Shown: positions 49,973-59,012, counted from the first letter of the stretch. The stretch is DNA of 64,000 bases from Stenotrophomonas maltophilia (GCF_002799245.1 NZ_NEQV01000007.1:208355-272354), one strand, 5' to 3'. Program-made: numbers and translations. Notes: generated by a model from the letters alone, not told the origin.

Positions 49973-51466
49973 TTACTGGTCCGGCGTCCGCCGGTAGCTG
50001 CGCGGGCTGACCCCCACCGCGCGCCGGAAGCTCTTCTCGAAGTGGCTGAGGTCACCGAAGCCGACCTGCAATGCGACATCGGTAATGCGCAGGCGTTGCC
50101 CATCGCGCAGCAGCTGCTTGGCATGCTCGATGCGCAGTTGCTGCAGCAGCAGCTTGAACGTCGTGCCCAGCTCGCTGCGGAACAGGAACCCCAGGTGTGA
50201 CTGGCTGACATGGGCCTGGCGAGCCAGGTCGCCCAGTGTCAGCGGCTCGGCGGCATGGTCCTTCAGATAGGCCAGCGCACGTTTCAGGCCGTCGTGCAGG
50301 CCTTCATGCGCAGCCCGCGGCACGTCCTGCTGCGCGGGCTCGGCAGCGGCGGCCTCCTCGACCCGCGGCGGTACCCGCTGCGCGCGCCCGGCAACACTGG
50401 CGACGTGGCCGGCTGCCAGGTCCGGCGCGTGGCGTGCCAGGTCGTCGCGACGGATGCAGCGGCCACCGGTCATCACCGCCAGCCGCACCACCACCCGCTC
50501 CATCTCCAGCAGGTTGCCAGGCCAATCATGCGCGCACAGTGCTTCCATCACGTCGTCGCCCAGCACGTGGGGATTGAATCCATGCAGCTCCAGCGAACGC
50601 GCCGCCAGCGCACCGATGTCCTCCACCCGTTCGCGCAGCGGTGGAATATCCACGGTAAGGAACTCCAGCCCGGCCAGCAGGGCGCGCGAGAACTGCTTCT
50701 CCCTCACCCGTTGTTCCAGGTCCGCGCTGGTCGAAGCGATCACCCGTGCCGGGCCGGCCGCCTGCGCTTCGGCATGGGCCGCAGGCAGCCCACGCATGCG
50801 GTGTGACAGCTGGCCCTGCAGCGGCGCCGGCAGTTCGTCGACTTCATGGAAGTACAGCGTTCCGCCCTGCGCGCGCGCGAACCAGTCGCAGGCTTCGCCC
50901 TGCGGATGGACGCAGTTCACCTCGACAAACGGGCCCTGCCGGTATGGGCCGCCACTGTGCAGGGCGGCGGCCAGTTCCATTTTCTCGGTACCGAACTCGC
51001 CGCGCAGCAGTACCGGCAGCGGGCTTGCCGCCGCGCGTTCGACGAATTCGTCCATCTGCTTCAACGCCTCACCGGCGCCGACCAGCAACAGCGGCCGGCT
51101 CAGCACCTGTTCGGCCCAGGCCTTGGCTTCGTAGCGTTTGATCAGGTGCGCGCAACGTTGCGCAAACTGTTCCCCCAACGCCAGCGCACTGCCATCCAGG
51201 CGGCCCTCTTCGCCTTCCAGGTGCAGTTCACCCAGCAGCTCGCCACCGTAGCGGATCGGCAGGCGCTGGCTGGCGCCCGTGCTGTCGTCCATTACCGCCA
51301 GCGGCGCCGGGTCCGGATGGCCAGCACTGGAACCGCGCAGATGGACACTGCCGCCACGCAACGCGTGGTGTTGCGAGAACTCCTTCACGAACGCGCCCAA
51401 CAGGTCGGGCAAGGACCGGTGGGGTCGATAGGCGCGCTGCAACATCTCACTGACTTGCCTGTGCAT
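49973..51466 (-). CDS. AraC-type regulator with degenerate sigma-54-activator ATPase domain
   Basis: A 497-residue fusion. Residues ~1-120 are a GAF-like input region. Residues ~130-330 clearly derive from an enhancer-binding-protein AAA+ domain, but the key motifs are damaged: Walker A reads GEFGTEKM (156-163; GTGK expected), the GAFTGA sigma-54 loop is missing (the sequence goes from VEVNCVHPQG to RAQGGTLYFH), and Walker B reads YFHEVDEL. The C-terminal ~100 residues are an AraC double helix-turn-helix (LTLGDLARQAHVSQSHLGFL; RITDVALQVGFGDLSHFEKS) instead of a Fis helix. It therefore cannot act as a normal sigma-54 activator. The start at 51466 has GGGGAG upstream. It is convergent with the reb cluster and is its likely regulator. 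Confidence 0.87.
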   Translation of the reverse strand: MHRQVSEMLQRAYRPHRSLPDLLGAFVKEFSQHHALRGGSVHLRGSSAGHPDPAPLAVMDDSTGASQRLPIRYGGELLGELHLEGEEGRLDGSALALGEQFAQRCAHLIKRYEAKAWAEQVLSRPLLLVGAGEALKQMDEFVERAAASPLPVLLRGEFGTEKMELAAALHSGGPYRQGPFVEVNCVHPQGEACDWFARAQGGTLYFHEVDELPAPLQGQLSHRMRGLPAAHAEAQAAGPARVIASTSADLEQRVREKQFSRALLAGLEFLTVDIPPLRERVEDIGALAARSLELHGFNPHVLGDDVMEALCAHDWPGNLLEMERVVVRLAVMTGGRCIRRDDLARHAPDLAAGHVASVAGRAQRVPPRVEEAAAAEPAQQDVPRAAHEGLHDGLKRALAYLKDHAAEPLTLGDLARQAHVSQSHLGFLFRSELGTTFKLLLQQLRIEHAKQLLRDGQRLRITDVALQVGFGDLSHFEKSFRRAVGVSPRSYRRTPDQ

Positions 51467-51882
51467 TGAAACTCCCCTTTCGAATGGCAACCCGCTGCCG
51501 TTGCAGCGGGTGATCGCGCAATGGGTACCGTGCGGCTTCACTGCGTGATGCTGCGACGCCCCCGCCGCGCCTCGCGCCAGCCACAGCACACGCAGGTGAA
51601 CGTGCACACTGTCCGCCCCCATGCCCCCAGGGGGTTGCCGCCGGTAGGTCGACGATGCGGACGTCGGACGGATCCCGGTTCCTCGAGCGCAGGCAGGCGC
51701 ATTCGACACCGGGATTATCGAGAGCGAGTTTCAGGAAAATCGTGATGATAATCACGTGAATATCGGAGATTATCTTCCCCCTGCGATGCAGCACGGAAAT
51801 CCTGACCCGCGTGCGCTGCCCGGAACATGCCCGTTGCCGATCTGCGGCATGATGGACGCCTTGCCACGATCGGGAACCTGCC
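51467..51882. other. divergent intergenic region with inverted repeats
   Basis: This 416-bp region holds a perfect hairpin CCCGCTGC-CGTT-GCAGCGGG (51491-51510) just upstream of the regulator start, a C5AG5 run near 51632, and an AT-richer segment (51720-51780) with an inverted repeat. It probably contains both divergent promoters. No gene is seen. Confidence 0.5.
51741..51756. promoter_or_regulatory. CGTGAT-N4-ATCACG inverted repeat
   Basis: Perfect 6-bp dyad in the AT-rich part of the spacer between the degenerate regulator and the dehydrogenase gene. It could be an operator for either; the protein is unknown. Confidence 0.4.
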
Positions 51883-52767
51883 ATGCCATTGGGATTCATC
51901 GGCCTGGGCGTGATGGGCACGCCGATGGCGGGGCACCTCGCGCGGGCCGGGCACTCCGTGCTGGGCTGGTCCCGCTCCGGTCGCAACCACGAAGCGGCCT
52001 CCCTCGCCGGCGTGCAGCCCATCGCGCAGCGGCAGGACGTGTTCGATGCCTGCAGAACGATCCTGCTCATGCTGGCCAACGATGAGGCCATCGACAGCGT
52101 GCTGGACCGGAACACGCCGGCCTTCCCTGCGCGCGTTCAAGACCGTCTGGTGATCAACATGGGCACCAGCTCGGCGGCCTACTCACAGGCACTGGGCGAA
52201 CAGATCCGCGCGGCAGGCGGGCGTTATGTGGAGGCACCGGTGTCCGGCTCGCGGGTGCAGGCGGAATCGGCGCAGCTGATCATCATGCTGGCCGGCGACG
52301 CTGCTGACGTTGCAGAAGCCTCGCAGCTGCTTGCGCCCCTTGGCCGGCGGTGCGTCGCGTGCGGCCAGGTGCCAGCGGCGCTGCGCATGAAACTGGCGGT
52401 GAACCTGTACCTGATCACGCTGGTCACCGCACTGGGCGAGGCCGTGCACTTCGCCGAGGTCCACGGCATCACCCTGGAGCGCTTCGCCGAAGTGCTCAAC
52501 GCCGGGCCGATGGCCAGCGAGGTATCGCGGATCAAGCTGGACAAGATGATCCAGCAGGACTTCGCGGTGCAGGCCTCGATCACCGATGTCCTGAAGAACA
52601 GCGGCCTGGTGGCCGCAGCCGCGCGCGAAGCGGGCATGCAGGCGCCCCTGATCGACGCCAGCGATGCCCTGTTCGCACAGGCGCAGCAGATGGGGCTGGG
52701 CGGGCTGGACATGGCGGCCGTGCTGCAGGCGATCCGGGGCGGCCCAGCGGCCACGGGCGGGGCCTGA
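51883..52767 (+). CDS. NAD(P)-dependent beta-hydroxyacid dehydrogenase
   Basis: A 294-residue member of the 3-hydroxyisobutyrate dehydrogenase / 6-phosphogluconate dehydrogenase-like family. The N-terminal Rossmann motif is GFIGLGVMGTPMAGHLARAG (GxGxxG). The substrate-binding serine region is EAPVSGSRVQAESAQL, and the catalytic lysine is in ALRMKLAVNLYLI. NKxN of canonical HIBADH is replaced by KLAVN. The family includes 3-hydroxyisobutyrate, tartronate-semialdehyde and glyoxylate reductases; the substrate is undecided. Confidence 0.87.
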   Translation: MPLGFIGLGVMGTPMAGHLARAGHSVLGWSRSGRNHEAASLAGVQPIAQRQDVFDACRTILLMLANDEAIDSVLDRNTPAFPARVQDRLVINMGTSSAAYSQALGEQIRAAGGRYVEAPVSGSRVQAESAQLIIMLAGDAADVAEASQLLAPLGRRCVACGQVPAALRMKLAVNLYLITLVTALGEAVHFAEVHGITLERFAEVLNAGPMASEVSRIKLDKMIQQDFAVQASITDVLKNSGLVAAAAREAGMQAPLIDASDALFAQAQQMGLGGLDMAAVLQAIRGGPAATGGA

Positions 52768-52868
52768 TCCGGATTCATCTTCCGGCACTACAGCGGTCCC
52801 TGCCCGCTGCTATATTCAGTCCAGCTCGGCAGGCATGGTGCCTGCCCACGAATCACAGGGAGTTGGAC

Positions 52869-54008
52869 ATGGGTCTGGTACAGGCGGTGAAGGGTGCGGT
52901 CGGTGGTGTGCTGGCCGACCAGTGGAAGGACTTCTACACCGTGCCGACAGGCCTGCCCTCGACGGCGGCCCTGTTCGCAGCGGTGCCGCGCGGCACCAAC
53001 GCCGGCCGCGGTTCCAACACCAGCGGCTCGTCCAACATCATCACCAATGGCTCGAAGATCATCGTGCCGGAAGGCTACGGCCTGCTGCTGTTCCAGGACG
53101 GCGCGATCACCGCGTTCGTCGCCGAACCGGGTGGCTACGAGTGGCGTTCGGACGATCTGAACTCGCAGTCGATCTTCGCCGGTGACGGCCTGGTCAGCAC
53201 CTTCATCAAGCAGAGCTGGGAACGCTTCAAGTTCGGTGGCCAGCCGGGCTCGCAGCAGGCGGCCTATTTCGTATCGCTGAAGGAGCTGCCGGACAACCGC
53301 TTCGGTACCCAGTCGGAAATCTACTGGGACGATGGTTTCCTCAACACCCAGGTGGGTGCGGTCACGCGCGGCTCGTACACGCTGAAGATCGTCGACCCGA
53401 TCCTGTTCGTGAAGAACTTCGTGCCGGCCAGCTACCTGCAGCCGGGCCAGGTGTTCGACTTCACCGACCTGGACAACGCCGCCGCCAGCCAGCTGTTCAA
53501 TGAAGTGGTCGGTTCGCTGGCCCCGGCCTTCAGCCTGTATACCAACGACCCGGGCAAGGGCAACCGCATCACCAAGCTGCAGCAGGACTCGCTGGGCTTC
53601 GCGCAGAGCTTGTCGGCTGCGGTCGAACAGGGTTACCAGTGGAAATCCGATCGCGGCCTGGCCATCGTCAAGACCGCGATCGTCTCCATCGAGTACGACG
53701 CGAATACCCGCGAGCTGCTGAAGACCGTGCAGCGTGCCGATGCCCTGTCGGGTTCGCGCGGCAATTCCAACCTGCAGGCGAGCGTGGCCCAGGGCATCCA
53801 GTCGGCCGGCGAGAACGGCGGTGCGGCCGGCCTGGTCGGTGTCGGCATGGCCTCGGGCATGTTCGGTGTCGGTGGCATGCAGCAGCCGGTCGCCCCGGCT
53901 GCCGACGATCCGGTGGCCAAGCTGAAGAAGGCCAAGGAAATGCTGGACCTGGGCCTGATCACGCAGGGCGACTATGACGCCCTGAAAGCCAAGGCACTGG
54001 GCCTGTAA
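52869..54008 (+). CDS. SPFH-domain protein with C-terminal SHOCT (YdjI-like)
   Basis: A 379-residue protein. The central SPFH/band-7-like domain (SKIIVPEGYGLLLFQDGAIT; RGSYTLKIVDPILFVKNFVP) matches the YdjI/virion-core group. The C-terminus is a SHOCT motif (KLKKAKEMLDLGLITQGDYD), often used for binding partners. GGGAG lies 6-7 nt before the ATG at 52869. It starts an operon with a zinc-ribbon protein and a small membrane protein. In Bacillus the YdjGHI group partners with the stress protein PspA; an envelope-stress role here is by analogy. Confidence 0.85.
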   Translation: MGLVQAVKGAVGGVLADQWKDFYTVPTGLPSTAALFAAVPRGTNAGRGSNTSGSSNIITNGSKIIVPEGYGLLLFQDGAITAFVAEPGGYEWRSDDLNSQSIFAGDGLVSTFIKQSWERFKFGGQPGSQQAAYFVSLKELPDNRFGTQSEIYWDDGFLNTQVGAVTRGSYTLKIVDPILFVKNFVPASYLQPGQVFDFTDLDNAAASQLFNEVVGSLAPAFSLYTNDPGKGNRITKLQQDSLGFAQSLSAAVEQGYQWKSDRGLAIVKTAIVSIEYDANTRELLKTVQRADALSGSRGNSNLQASVAQGIQSAGENGGAAGLVGVGMASGMFGVGGMQQPVAPAADDPVAKLKKAKEMLDLGLITQGDYDALKAKALGL

Positions 54009-54028
54009 CAGCAGGACGCACAACGAAC

Positions 54029-55381
54029 ATGTCCGATCCACGAAACGGCCCACCGCCGCTGCCCGGATCCGCGCCCGCGACGCCGCCGCCCCTGCCGGCG
54101 GCGTCGTTGGATGGGCCCGGTTCGCCGCAGGATGTCCCTCCCCTGCCCGGCAGCTTCCCGCTGGACACTTCGAAACTGCCACAGGCCATCCGCGATGAAG
54201 TGGAGGCGCCCGATCCTGTGGCCATCGATACCTCGGCCAGCGAGCTGAAGGACGGCCTCAACCGCTGCCCGAAGTGCGGTGCCACCGACATCCGGCCCAA
54301 GGCCGGCACCGATATCCTCGTCTGCCTGTACTGCCGTCACGAATGGCACGGTGCACGGGTGGAGGAGGAATTCGGGCTGGGCGAGGCCATCGACCAGCTG
54401 CACGGTACGGTCATCGCCTCGGGCGCGCGTGACATCGATGCCGACACCTCGGCGCTGATGACGTTCAAATGCACCGGTTGCGGCGCTGAAGTCACGGTCA
54501 ACACCGAGAGTACGATGACGGCACGCTGCCATTGGTGCCGCCATGTGTTCGGCGTCAACGAGCAGATCGCCAACGGCGCGGTGCCCGATGCGGTGCTGCC
54601 CTTCCATATCAGGAAGGACGACGCGGTCGCGCGCATCCGCCAGTTCGTCGACAAGCGCCGCATGTTCGCGCTGAAGGCGTTCAAGGACCAGTTCACCCCG
54701 GAGAACGTGGTGGGCGTGTTCCTGCCCTACATGATTGTCGACAGCAATGTCAGCGCCGCCGTGGCCGGCAAGGGCGAGATCCAGACCCGGCAGTACACGG
54801 TGGGCAGCGAGAAGAACAAGCGCACCCTGTACGACGCCGATGTCTACCAGATCGAGCGCCAGGTCGACTTCACCGTCGATGACCTGCCACTGGAATCCTC
54901 GGCCGAACGCGGGAATCTCGATACCCGCGCCAACACCAACAACATCATCAACACCATCCTGCCGTTCGATACCAAGAACGCGGTGAAATGGAACGCCTCG
55001 TACCTGGCCGGCTTCACCTCTGAAAAGCGCAACCTCGATGTGGAGAAGCTGCGGCCACGGCTGGAGGACCAGCTGCTGTCGATCGCCCGCGCGCAGGTGG
55101 AAGGTTCGGTGAAGCGTTACAACCGAGGCGTACGCTGGGAACAGGAGCAGCTTGAGGTGCATGGCACGCGCTGGGTGTCGATGTACCTGCCGGTGTGGCT
55201 GTACTCATACCACCAGCCCGGAAAGAACGGCGGCATGCTGCACTACATCGCGGTGAACGGCCGTACCGGCGAAACCATGGGCAGCGTGCCCGTGCAGCAA
55301 TGGAAGATGCTGCTGGCGGCACTGGCTACCGGCACCGTCATTGAAGCCCTCGCAATAGCCTTCCTGGTGGCATCGACATGA
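54029..55381 (+). CDS. zinc-ribbon membrane-anchored protein (YdjG-like)
   Basis: A 450-residue protein. After a Pro-rich N-terminus, two zinc ribbons are visible: CPKC...CLYC (residues ~80-102) and CTGC...CHWC (~150-170). A ~230-residue cytoplasmic domain follows (FKDQFTPENVVGVFLPYMIV; TILPFDTKNAVKWNASYLAG), then one C-terminal membrane segment (MLLAALATGTVIEALAIAFL). It lies 20 bp after the SPFH gene and overlaps the next gene by ATGA. Probably acts with the SPFH protein at the inner membrane. Confidence 0.82.
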   Translation: MSDPRNGPPPLPGSAPATPPPLPAASLDGPGSPQDVPPLPGSFPLDTSKLPQAIRDEVEAPDPVAIDTSASELKDGLNRCPKCGATDIRPKAGTDILVCLYCRHEWHGARVEEEFGLGEAIDQLHGTVIASGARDIDADTSALMTFKCTGCGAEVTVNTESTMTARCHWCRHVFGVNEQIANGAVPDAVLPFHIRKDDAVARIRQFVDKRRMFALKAFKDQFTPENVVGVFLPYMIVDSNVSAAVAGKGEIQTRQYTVGSEKNKRTLYDADVYQIERQVDFTVDDLPLESSAERGNLDTRANTNNIINTILPFDTKNAVKWNASYLAGFTSEKRNLDVEKLRPRLEDQLLSIARAQVEGSVKRYNRGVRWEQEQLEVHGTRWVSMYLPVWLYSYHQPGKNGGMLHYIAVNGRTGETMGSVPVQQWKMLLAALATGTVIEALAIAFLVAST

Positions 55382-55635
55382 GCGACGACAGTGGCCTCTG
55401 GCTGTTGGCGGCAGGTCCGGCCGGCGCAACCGCGCTGTACTGGGCGCTGTACCGCTATTACCGCAACACCGACAAATCGCACTCCTTCGAGCACGAGACC
55501 GACATCGAGGCCAAGCCGGTCACCGGCTCGGACCAGCAGGTGGGCAGGGTTACCGGCACCGAGGACAAGCGCATCCGCGGTGACAACGTGTACGAGTACC
55601 GGAAACGGGTGGTCAGGGTGAAGCCCGACCAGTAG
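55378..55635 (+). CDS. small membrane protein of SPFH operon
   Basis: An 85-residue protein with one N-terminal membrane segment (LWLLAAGPAGATALYWALYR) and a charged tail (HETDIEAKPVTGSDQQVGRV) ending KRVVRVKPDQ. Translationally coupled (ATGA) to the zinc-ribbon gene. No family is known. Its TAG stop is also the GTAG head of a SMAG repeat. Confidence 0.72.
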   Translation: MSDDSGLWLLAAGPAGATALYWALYRYYRNTDKSHSFEHETDIEAKPVTGSDQQVGRVTGTEDKRIRGDNVYEYRKRVVRVKPDQ

Positions 55636-55732
55636 AGCCAGGCCAAGCCTGGCTGAGGGTAATGCCGGCCGCTGGCCGGCATTCCCTCGGTCTCTGGACG
55701 TCAAAGGGGAGCCGGCCAGCGGCCGGCACTAC
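55632..55732. repeat. cluster of SMAG-type palindromes
   Basis: Three elements: GTAGAGCCAGGCCAAGCCTG (55632-55655, plus), a related palindrome ATGCCGGCCGCTGGCCGGCA (55662-55682, GTAA rather than GTAG in front), and GTAGTGCCGGCCGCTGGCCG (55711-55732, minus). They stand in convergent orientation between two genes, where they probably end or protect transcripts. Confidence 0.75.
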
Positions 55733-55735
55733 CTG

Positions 55736-56632
55736 TCAGCCGGCCTGCCCCAGCCGCACCTTCAACTGCTGGATCTCCTGTTCGCTGACCCCGATCGACT
55801 TCAGGTACCCCTCCGCGCCACCGTACTGGCTGTGCAAGGCCGCCAGGAACTGCTCCATGTTGTCCGGCGCGGTACCGGCCATGCCCGCCATCTTGCGGCC
55901 GATCTCCGGGTTCTGCCTGACCAGCGCCATGATCTGCGCGTTCATCGCGCTGTCCTTCGGCTGGCCTTCCAGGTAGTGCGCGGAGATCGCGTAGTTGTGC
56001 ACGATCTCGGCCTTCGGCACGCCGGCCAGGTCCAGCAGCAGGCCGGCGATGATGCCGGTGCGGTCCTTGCCGGCCGTGCAATGGAACAGCACCGTGCCGT
56101 CCTGCTGCGCGGCAATGCGCTGGAACACCTGCTTGAACTGCGGCTGGCTGTGGCCCAACCACTGCACATAGGCTTCGCCCAGCGAATCCGGGAAGCTGGT
56201 CATCAGCTTCTGCAGGTCCATCTTCTCGGTGCCCATCAGCGAAATGCGCTGGTAGTCGAAGCGGTCGTCCCTGGCCAGCAGGTCCGGCGACTGCGCTTCC
56301 TCATCGGCGGTGCGCAGGTCGATGTCCAGCTTCACGCCCGCGGCGGCCAGGGCGTCACGGTCGGCATCGGTCAGGCGGCCGAGGTCGGCGGTACGTACGA
56401 ACGCATCGGCCGGAATCGGGCCGTGGCGGCCCTGCAGGCCGGCGAAGCTGCGCACATTCCAGGCGCCCTGCAGCGGGATCACCCGCTGCGCATCGGCAGC
56501 GACGGGCTTCACATTGGCGGCGGCGGCCGCCTTGGTGGCAACGGCCTGCGGTGCGTCGGCGGCAACCGCGGTTGCGGACGACGACAGGCCCAGCATCAGG
56601 GCCAGGGCAAGGTTGGCGTGGTGGGTCTTCAT
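55736..56632 (-). CDS. secreted tyrosine phosphatase (dual-specificity-like)
   Basis: A 298-residue exported phosphatase; signal peptide ends VAA (residue ~25). The catalytic P-loop is HCTAGKDRTG, with the CxxxxxR signature (Cys and Arg). The general acid region and the DIDLRTADEEAQ strand are as in LipA/MptpB-type phosphatases, which act on phosphotyrosine and phosphoinositides. It follows the TonB receptor gene by 17 bp, with GGAG before its ATG, so both are on one TetR-linked transcript. Its action on phosphate-containing nutrients taken up by the receptor is a possible link (inference). Confidence 0.88.
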   Translation of the reverse strand: MKTHHANLALALMLGLSSSATAVAADAPQAVATKAAAAANVKPVAADAQRVIPLQGAWNVRSFAGLQGRHGPIPADAFVRTADLGRLTDADRDALAAAGVKLDIDLRTADEEAQSPDLLARDDRFDYQRISLMGTEKMDLQKLMTSFPDSLGEAYVQWLGHSQPQFKQVFQRIAAQQDGTVLFHCTAGKDRTGIIAGLLLDLAGVPKAEIVHNYAISAHYLEGQPKDSAMNAQIMALVRQNPEIGRKMAGMAGTAPDNMEQFLAALHSQYGGAEGYLKSIGVSEQEIQQLKVRLGQAG

Positions 56633-56649
56633 GGGGTTCTCCAGTCGAA

Positions 56650-58947
56650 TCAGAAGTTGACGGCCACATCCAGGCCGAAGGTGCGCGGGTCGTTGAAGAT
56701 GCCGCTCTGGCCCAGCGCCGGGCTGTTGATCTTGTAGAACAGGTGCTGCTCATCCAGCAGGTTGCGCGCCCACAGCGAGAACGACAGGGTGGTGCCGGTG
56801 CTGTTCACCGGCACATCCACCAGTGCCACGCGTGCATTCACCACGAACGAGCTGTCGGTGAGCATCTGGTCGTACTCGCTGGTGTAGTAACCATCGGACC
56901 AGTTGCCATCCACATGGAATTTCAGTGCCGAGAAGTTGGCAAACGGCACCAGGTAGTCCACCGACAGGCTGCCCGCGTTCTTCGGCGCCAGCAGCGGCTG
57001 CACAGTCACCTGCACGCCCGCGCCGAAGGGGTCGGTCGCGGTCTGCGCATCGATCTTCGTGTAGGCGTAGTTGAGGCCGAGGGTGAGGTTGTCCACCGGC
57101 ATCACGTTGAACTCCAGCTCCGCGCCGCGCGACTTTCCATCGCCCAGTGCATTGGTAGTGACCATGGTGGTGCGGGTTTCACCGCTGTTCGGGTCGAACG
57201 GCAGCGAGAAGTCCATCTGCTTGTGCGCGATGGTCGAATCGAATACCGCCAGGTTCAGGCGGGCACGGTTGTCCCAGAACTGCGATTTGAAGCCCAGCTC
57301 ATAGGCCGTCACCTCTTCCGGACCAAACGCGCTGTAGTTGGTGGAACGCGAATTGGCACCCCCGGCCTTGAAGCCGGTGCTGTACTTGGCATACACCATC
57401 GCGTGCTCGCCAAGGTCGTAGGCGATGTTGACCATCGGGTCGAAGCGGCTCCAGCGGTCCTTGAATGCAAGGCTCGTTGCCGCGCCATTGACGATGTACA
57501 GGCTGCCCTTCTTGTCATCACGGGTGTAGCGCCCGCCGGCGGTCAGGTGCAGGCGCTGCAGTGCCTCCGGCGTCCATGTGGCCTGTCCGAACACGCCCAG
57601 GCTGTCGGTCCACGCCTTGCTGGCGCGATCGATGCGCACCCGCGAGAGATCCAGTGGATTGGTCGCCGGGTTCACCGTGTAGCTGTTGCCACCCGGCCCC
57701 CAGACCAGCATGTTCGGGGTCTGCGCATTGTCGCCGGCAGTCTCGTGATAGTAGAAGGCACCGCCGAGGAACTGCACCTGCGAGGTGTTTCCGATCAGCT
57801 GGAATTCCTGGCTGTACTGGTGTTGGTAGACCTGCGCCAGGCTGTAGCGCCCGAACGGCGTGCCGGCACCACCATAGGCCGATATCGCATCGACCAGGCC
57901 CATGTCGAACTGGCCCTGGGTCAGTTCGCGGTAGGAACTGATCGACTTCAGTTCCAGGTTCTCGTTCAACACCCACGACAGGTTCAGCAGATGGCCACTG
58001 GTGCGGCCGATGTTGTCTTCCTGCGGTCCGCCCAGGATCGCGCTGTCGCGGCGGTCCAGGCTGGCACCGGCCTTCTGCAGCGGGCTGAGGTAGGCGCCGG
58101 GCACCAGCACCTGGGTGTGGTACGGCGTGGTGGCGTCGTAGGAGCGGTCGAAGGCGTACAACAGGGAGAAGTCATCGCTCGGCTGCCACAGCGCGCTCAG
58201 GCGTGCGCCGCGCTTGTCGTAGCTGTTGAAGTCACGCTCACCGCGCATCGGGTTGTCGGTGGTGCCACCGCGCCGGGCCTGCACGGCATCGATCTTGAAG
58301 CTGACATCGCCCACCTTGGGCAGGTCCAGGTGCAGCGCGCTGTTGTAGCCACTGAAGTTGGACACCCCTGCGCTGACGCTGCCACCAAACTCGCCGGTCG
58401 GCGCCCTGGTCACGATGCTCACCGCGCCGCCCTCGGTATTGCGGCCGAACAGCGTGCCCTGCGGGCCCTTCAGCACTTCGATGCGCTCCACGTCGTAGAG
58501 CATGCTGCCCAGGCCCTGCGCGCGGCCCATGAACACGCCGTCGACGTAGATGCCGACGCCGGCATCGCGCGCCGGCTGGTTGGCGTCGCCGGAGGCACCG
58601 ATGCCACGGATGCCGATATTCAGTGCAGAACTACGGGTGGCGAACGGCGTGACCCGCAGCGAGGGGATGGAGCCATCGGACAGGCTGCCGAGCGAAATCG
58701 CGCTGCGGTCCTTCAGCGCTTCGGCATCGACCACCGACACCGAGATCGGCGTCTCCTGCAGGTTGGTGGCGCGCTTCTGTGCGGTCACCATCACCTGGTC
58801 GAGGGCGACCACGGTGCGTGCTGCATCGGCGGACGCGCTGGCGTCGGCACCAGAACTGTCTTCGGCATGGGCCAGCGCCGGCAGAGCGGCGGCGATGGCG
58901 AGGGCGAGCAACGGGCGGTGCAGCGTGGCGTGGCGCATCGGACTCAT
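56650..58947 (-). CDS. TonB-dependent outer-membrane receptor
   Basis: About 765 residues. The signal peptide ends ALAHA, followed by a TonB-box-like stretch and the plug domain (QVMVTAQKRATNLQETPISV; GRAQGLGSMLYDVERIEVLK GPQGTLFGRN is the conserved plug signature, here split for length). A 22-stranded barrel follows, ending LDVAVNF with the terminal aromatic residue. Its style (VTAQKR, GLGSMLYDVERIEV) matches receptors related to FecA-like and catechol/organic-substrate transporters of xanthomonads. Start at 58947 (MSPMRHATLH) or 58938; no good ribosome site. Divergent from a TetR gene across a palindromic operator, so expression is probably ligand-induced. Confidence 0.9.
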   Translation of the reverse strand: MSPMRHATLHRPLLALAIAAALPALAHAEDSSGADASASADAARTVVALDQVMVTAQKRATNLQETPISVSVVDAEALKDRSAISLGSLSDGSIPSLRVTPFATRSSALNIGIRGIGASGDANQPARDAGVGIYVDGVFMGRAQGLGSMLYDVERIEVLKGPQGTLFGRNTEGGAVSIVTRAPTGEFGGSVSAGVSNFSGYNSALHLDLPKVGDVSFKIDAVQARRGGTTDNPMRGERDFNSYDKRGARLSALWQPSDDFSLLYAFDRSYDATTPYHTQVLVPGAYLSPLQKAGASLDRRDSAILGGPQEDNIGRTSGHLLNLSWVLNENLELKSISSYRELTQGQFDMGLVDAISAYGGAGTPFGRYSLAQVYQHQYSQEFQLIGNTSQVQFLGGAFYYHETAGDNAQTPNMLVWGPGGNSYTVNPATNPLDLSRVRIDRASKAWTDSLGVFGQATWTPEALQRLHLTAGGRYTRDDKKGSLYIVNGAATSLAFKDRWSRFDPMVNIAYDLGEHAMVYAKYSTGFKAGGANSRSTNYSAFGPEEVTAYELGFKSQFWDNRARLNLAVFDSTIAHKQMDFSLPFDPNSGETRTTMVTTNALGDGKSRGAELEFNVMPVDNLTLGLNYAYTKIDAQTATDPFGAGVQVTVQPLLAPKNAGSLSVDYLVPFANFSALKFHVDGNWSDGYYTSEYDQMLTDSSFVVNARVALVDVPVNSTGTTLSFSLWARNLLDEQHLFYKINSPALGQSGIFNDPRTFGLDVAVNF

Positions 58948-58994
58948 TCGCGGAAGGAGAAGGCCGACGCAGTCTGGGAGGCGGGAATTACAAA

Positions 58995-59012
58995 TGAATG
59001 ACCGTTCATTCA
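58995..59012. promoter_or_regulatory. TetR-type operator
   Basis: TGAATGA-CCGT-TCATTCA, a perfect 7-bp dyad with 4-nt spacer, about 48 bp from each divergent start codon. The sequence is of the TGAATGA-nn-TCATTCA kind bound by many TetR regulators. Autoregulation plus control of the receptor-phosphatase operon is inferred. Confidence 0.75.

Noticed and set aside
38381..51466. Interpretation of the Fap/reb region as a prophage or tailocin
   Set aside because: No capsid, tail, terminase, integrase or lysis genes; the proteins have signal peptides or RebB features instead.
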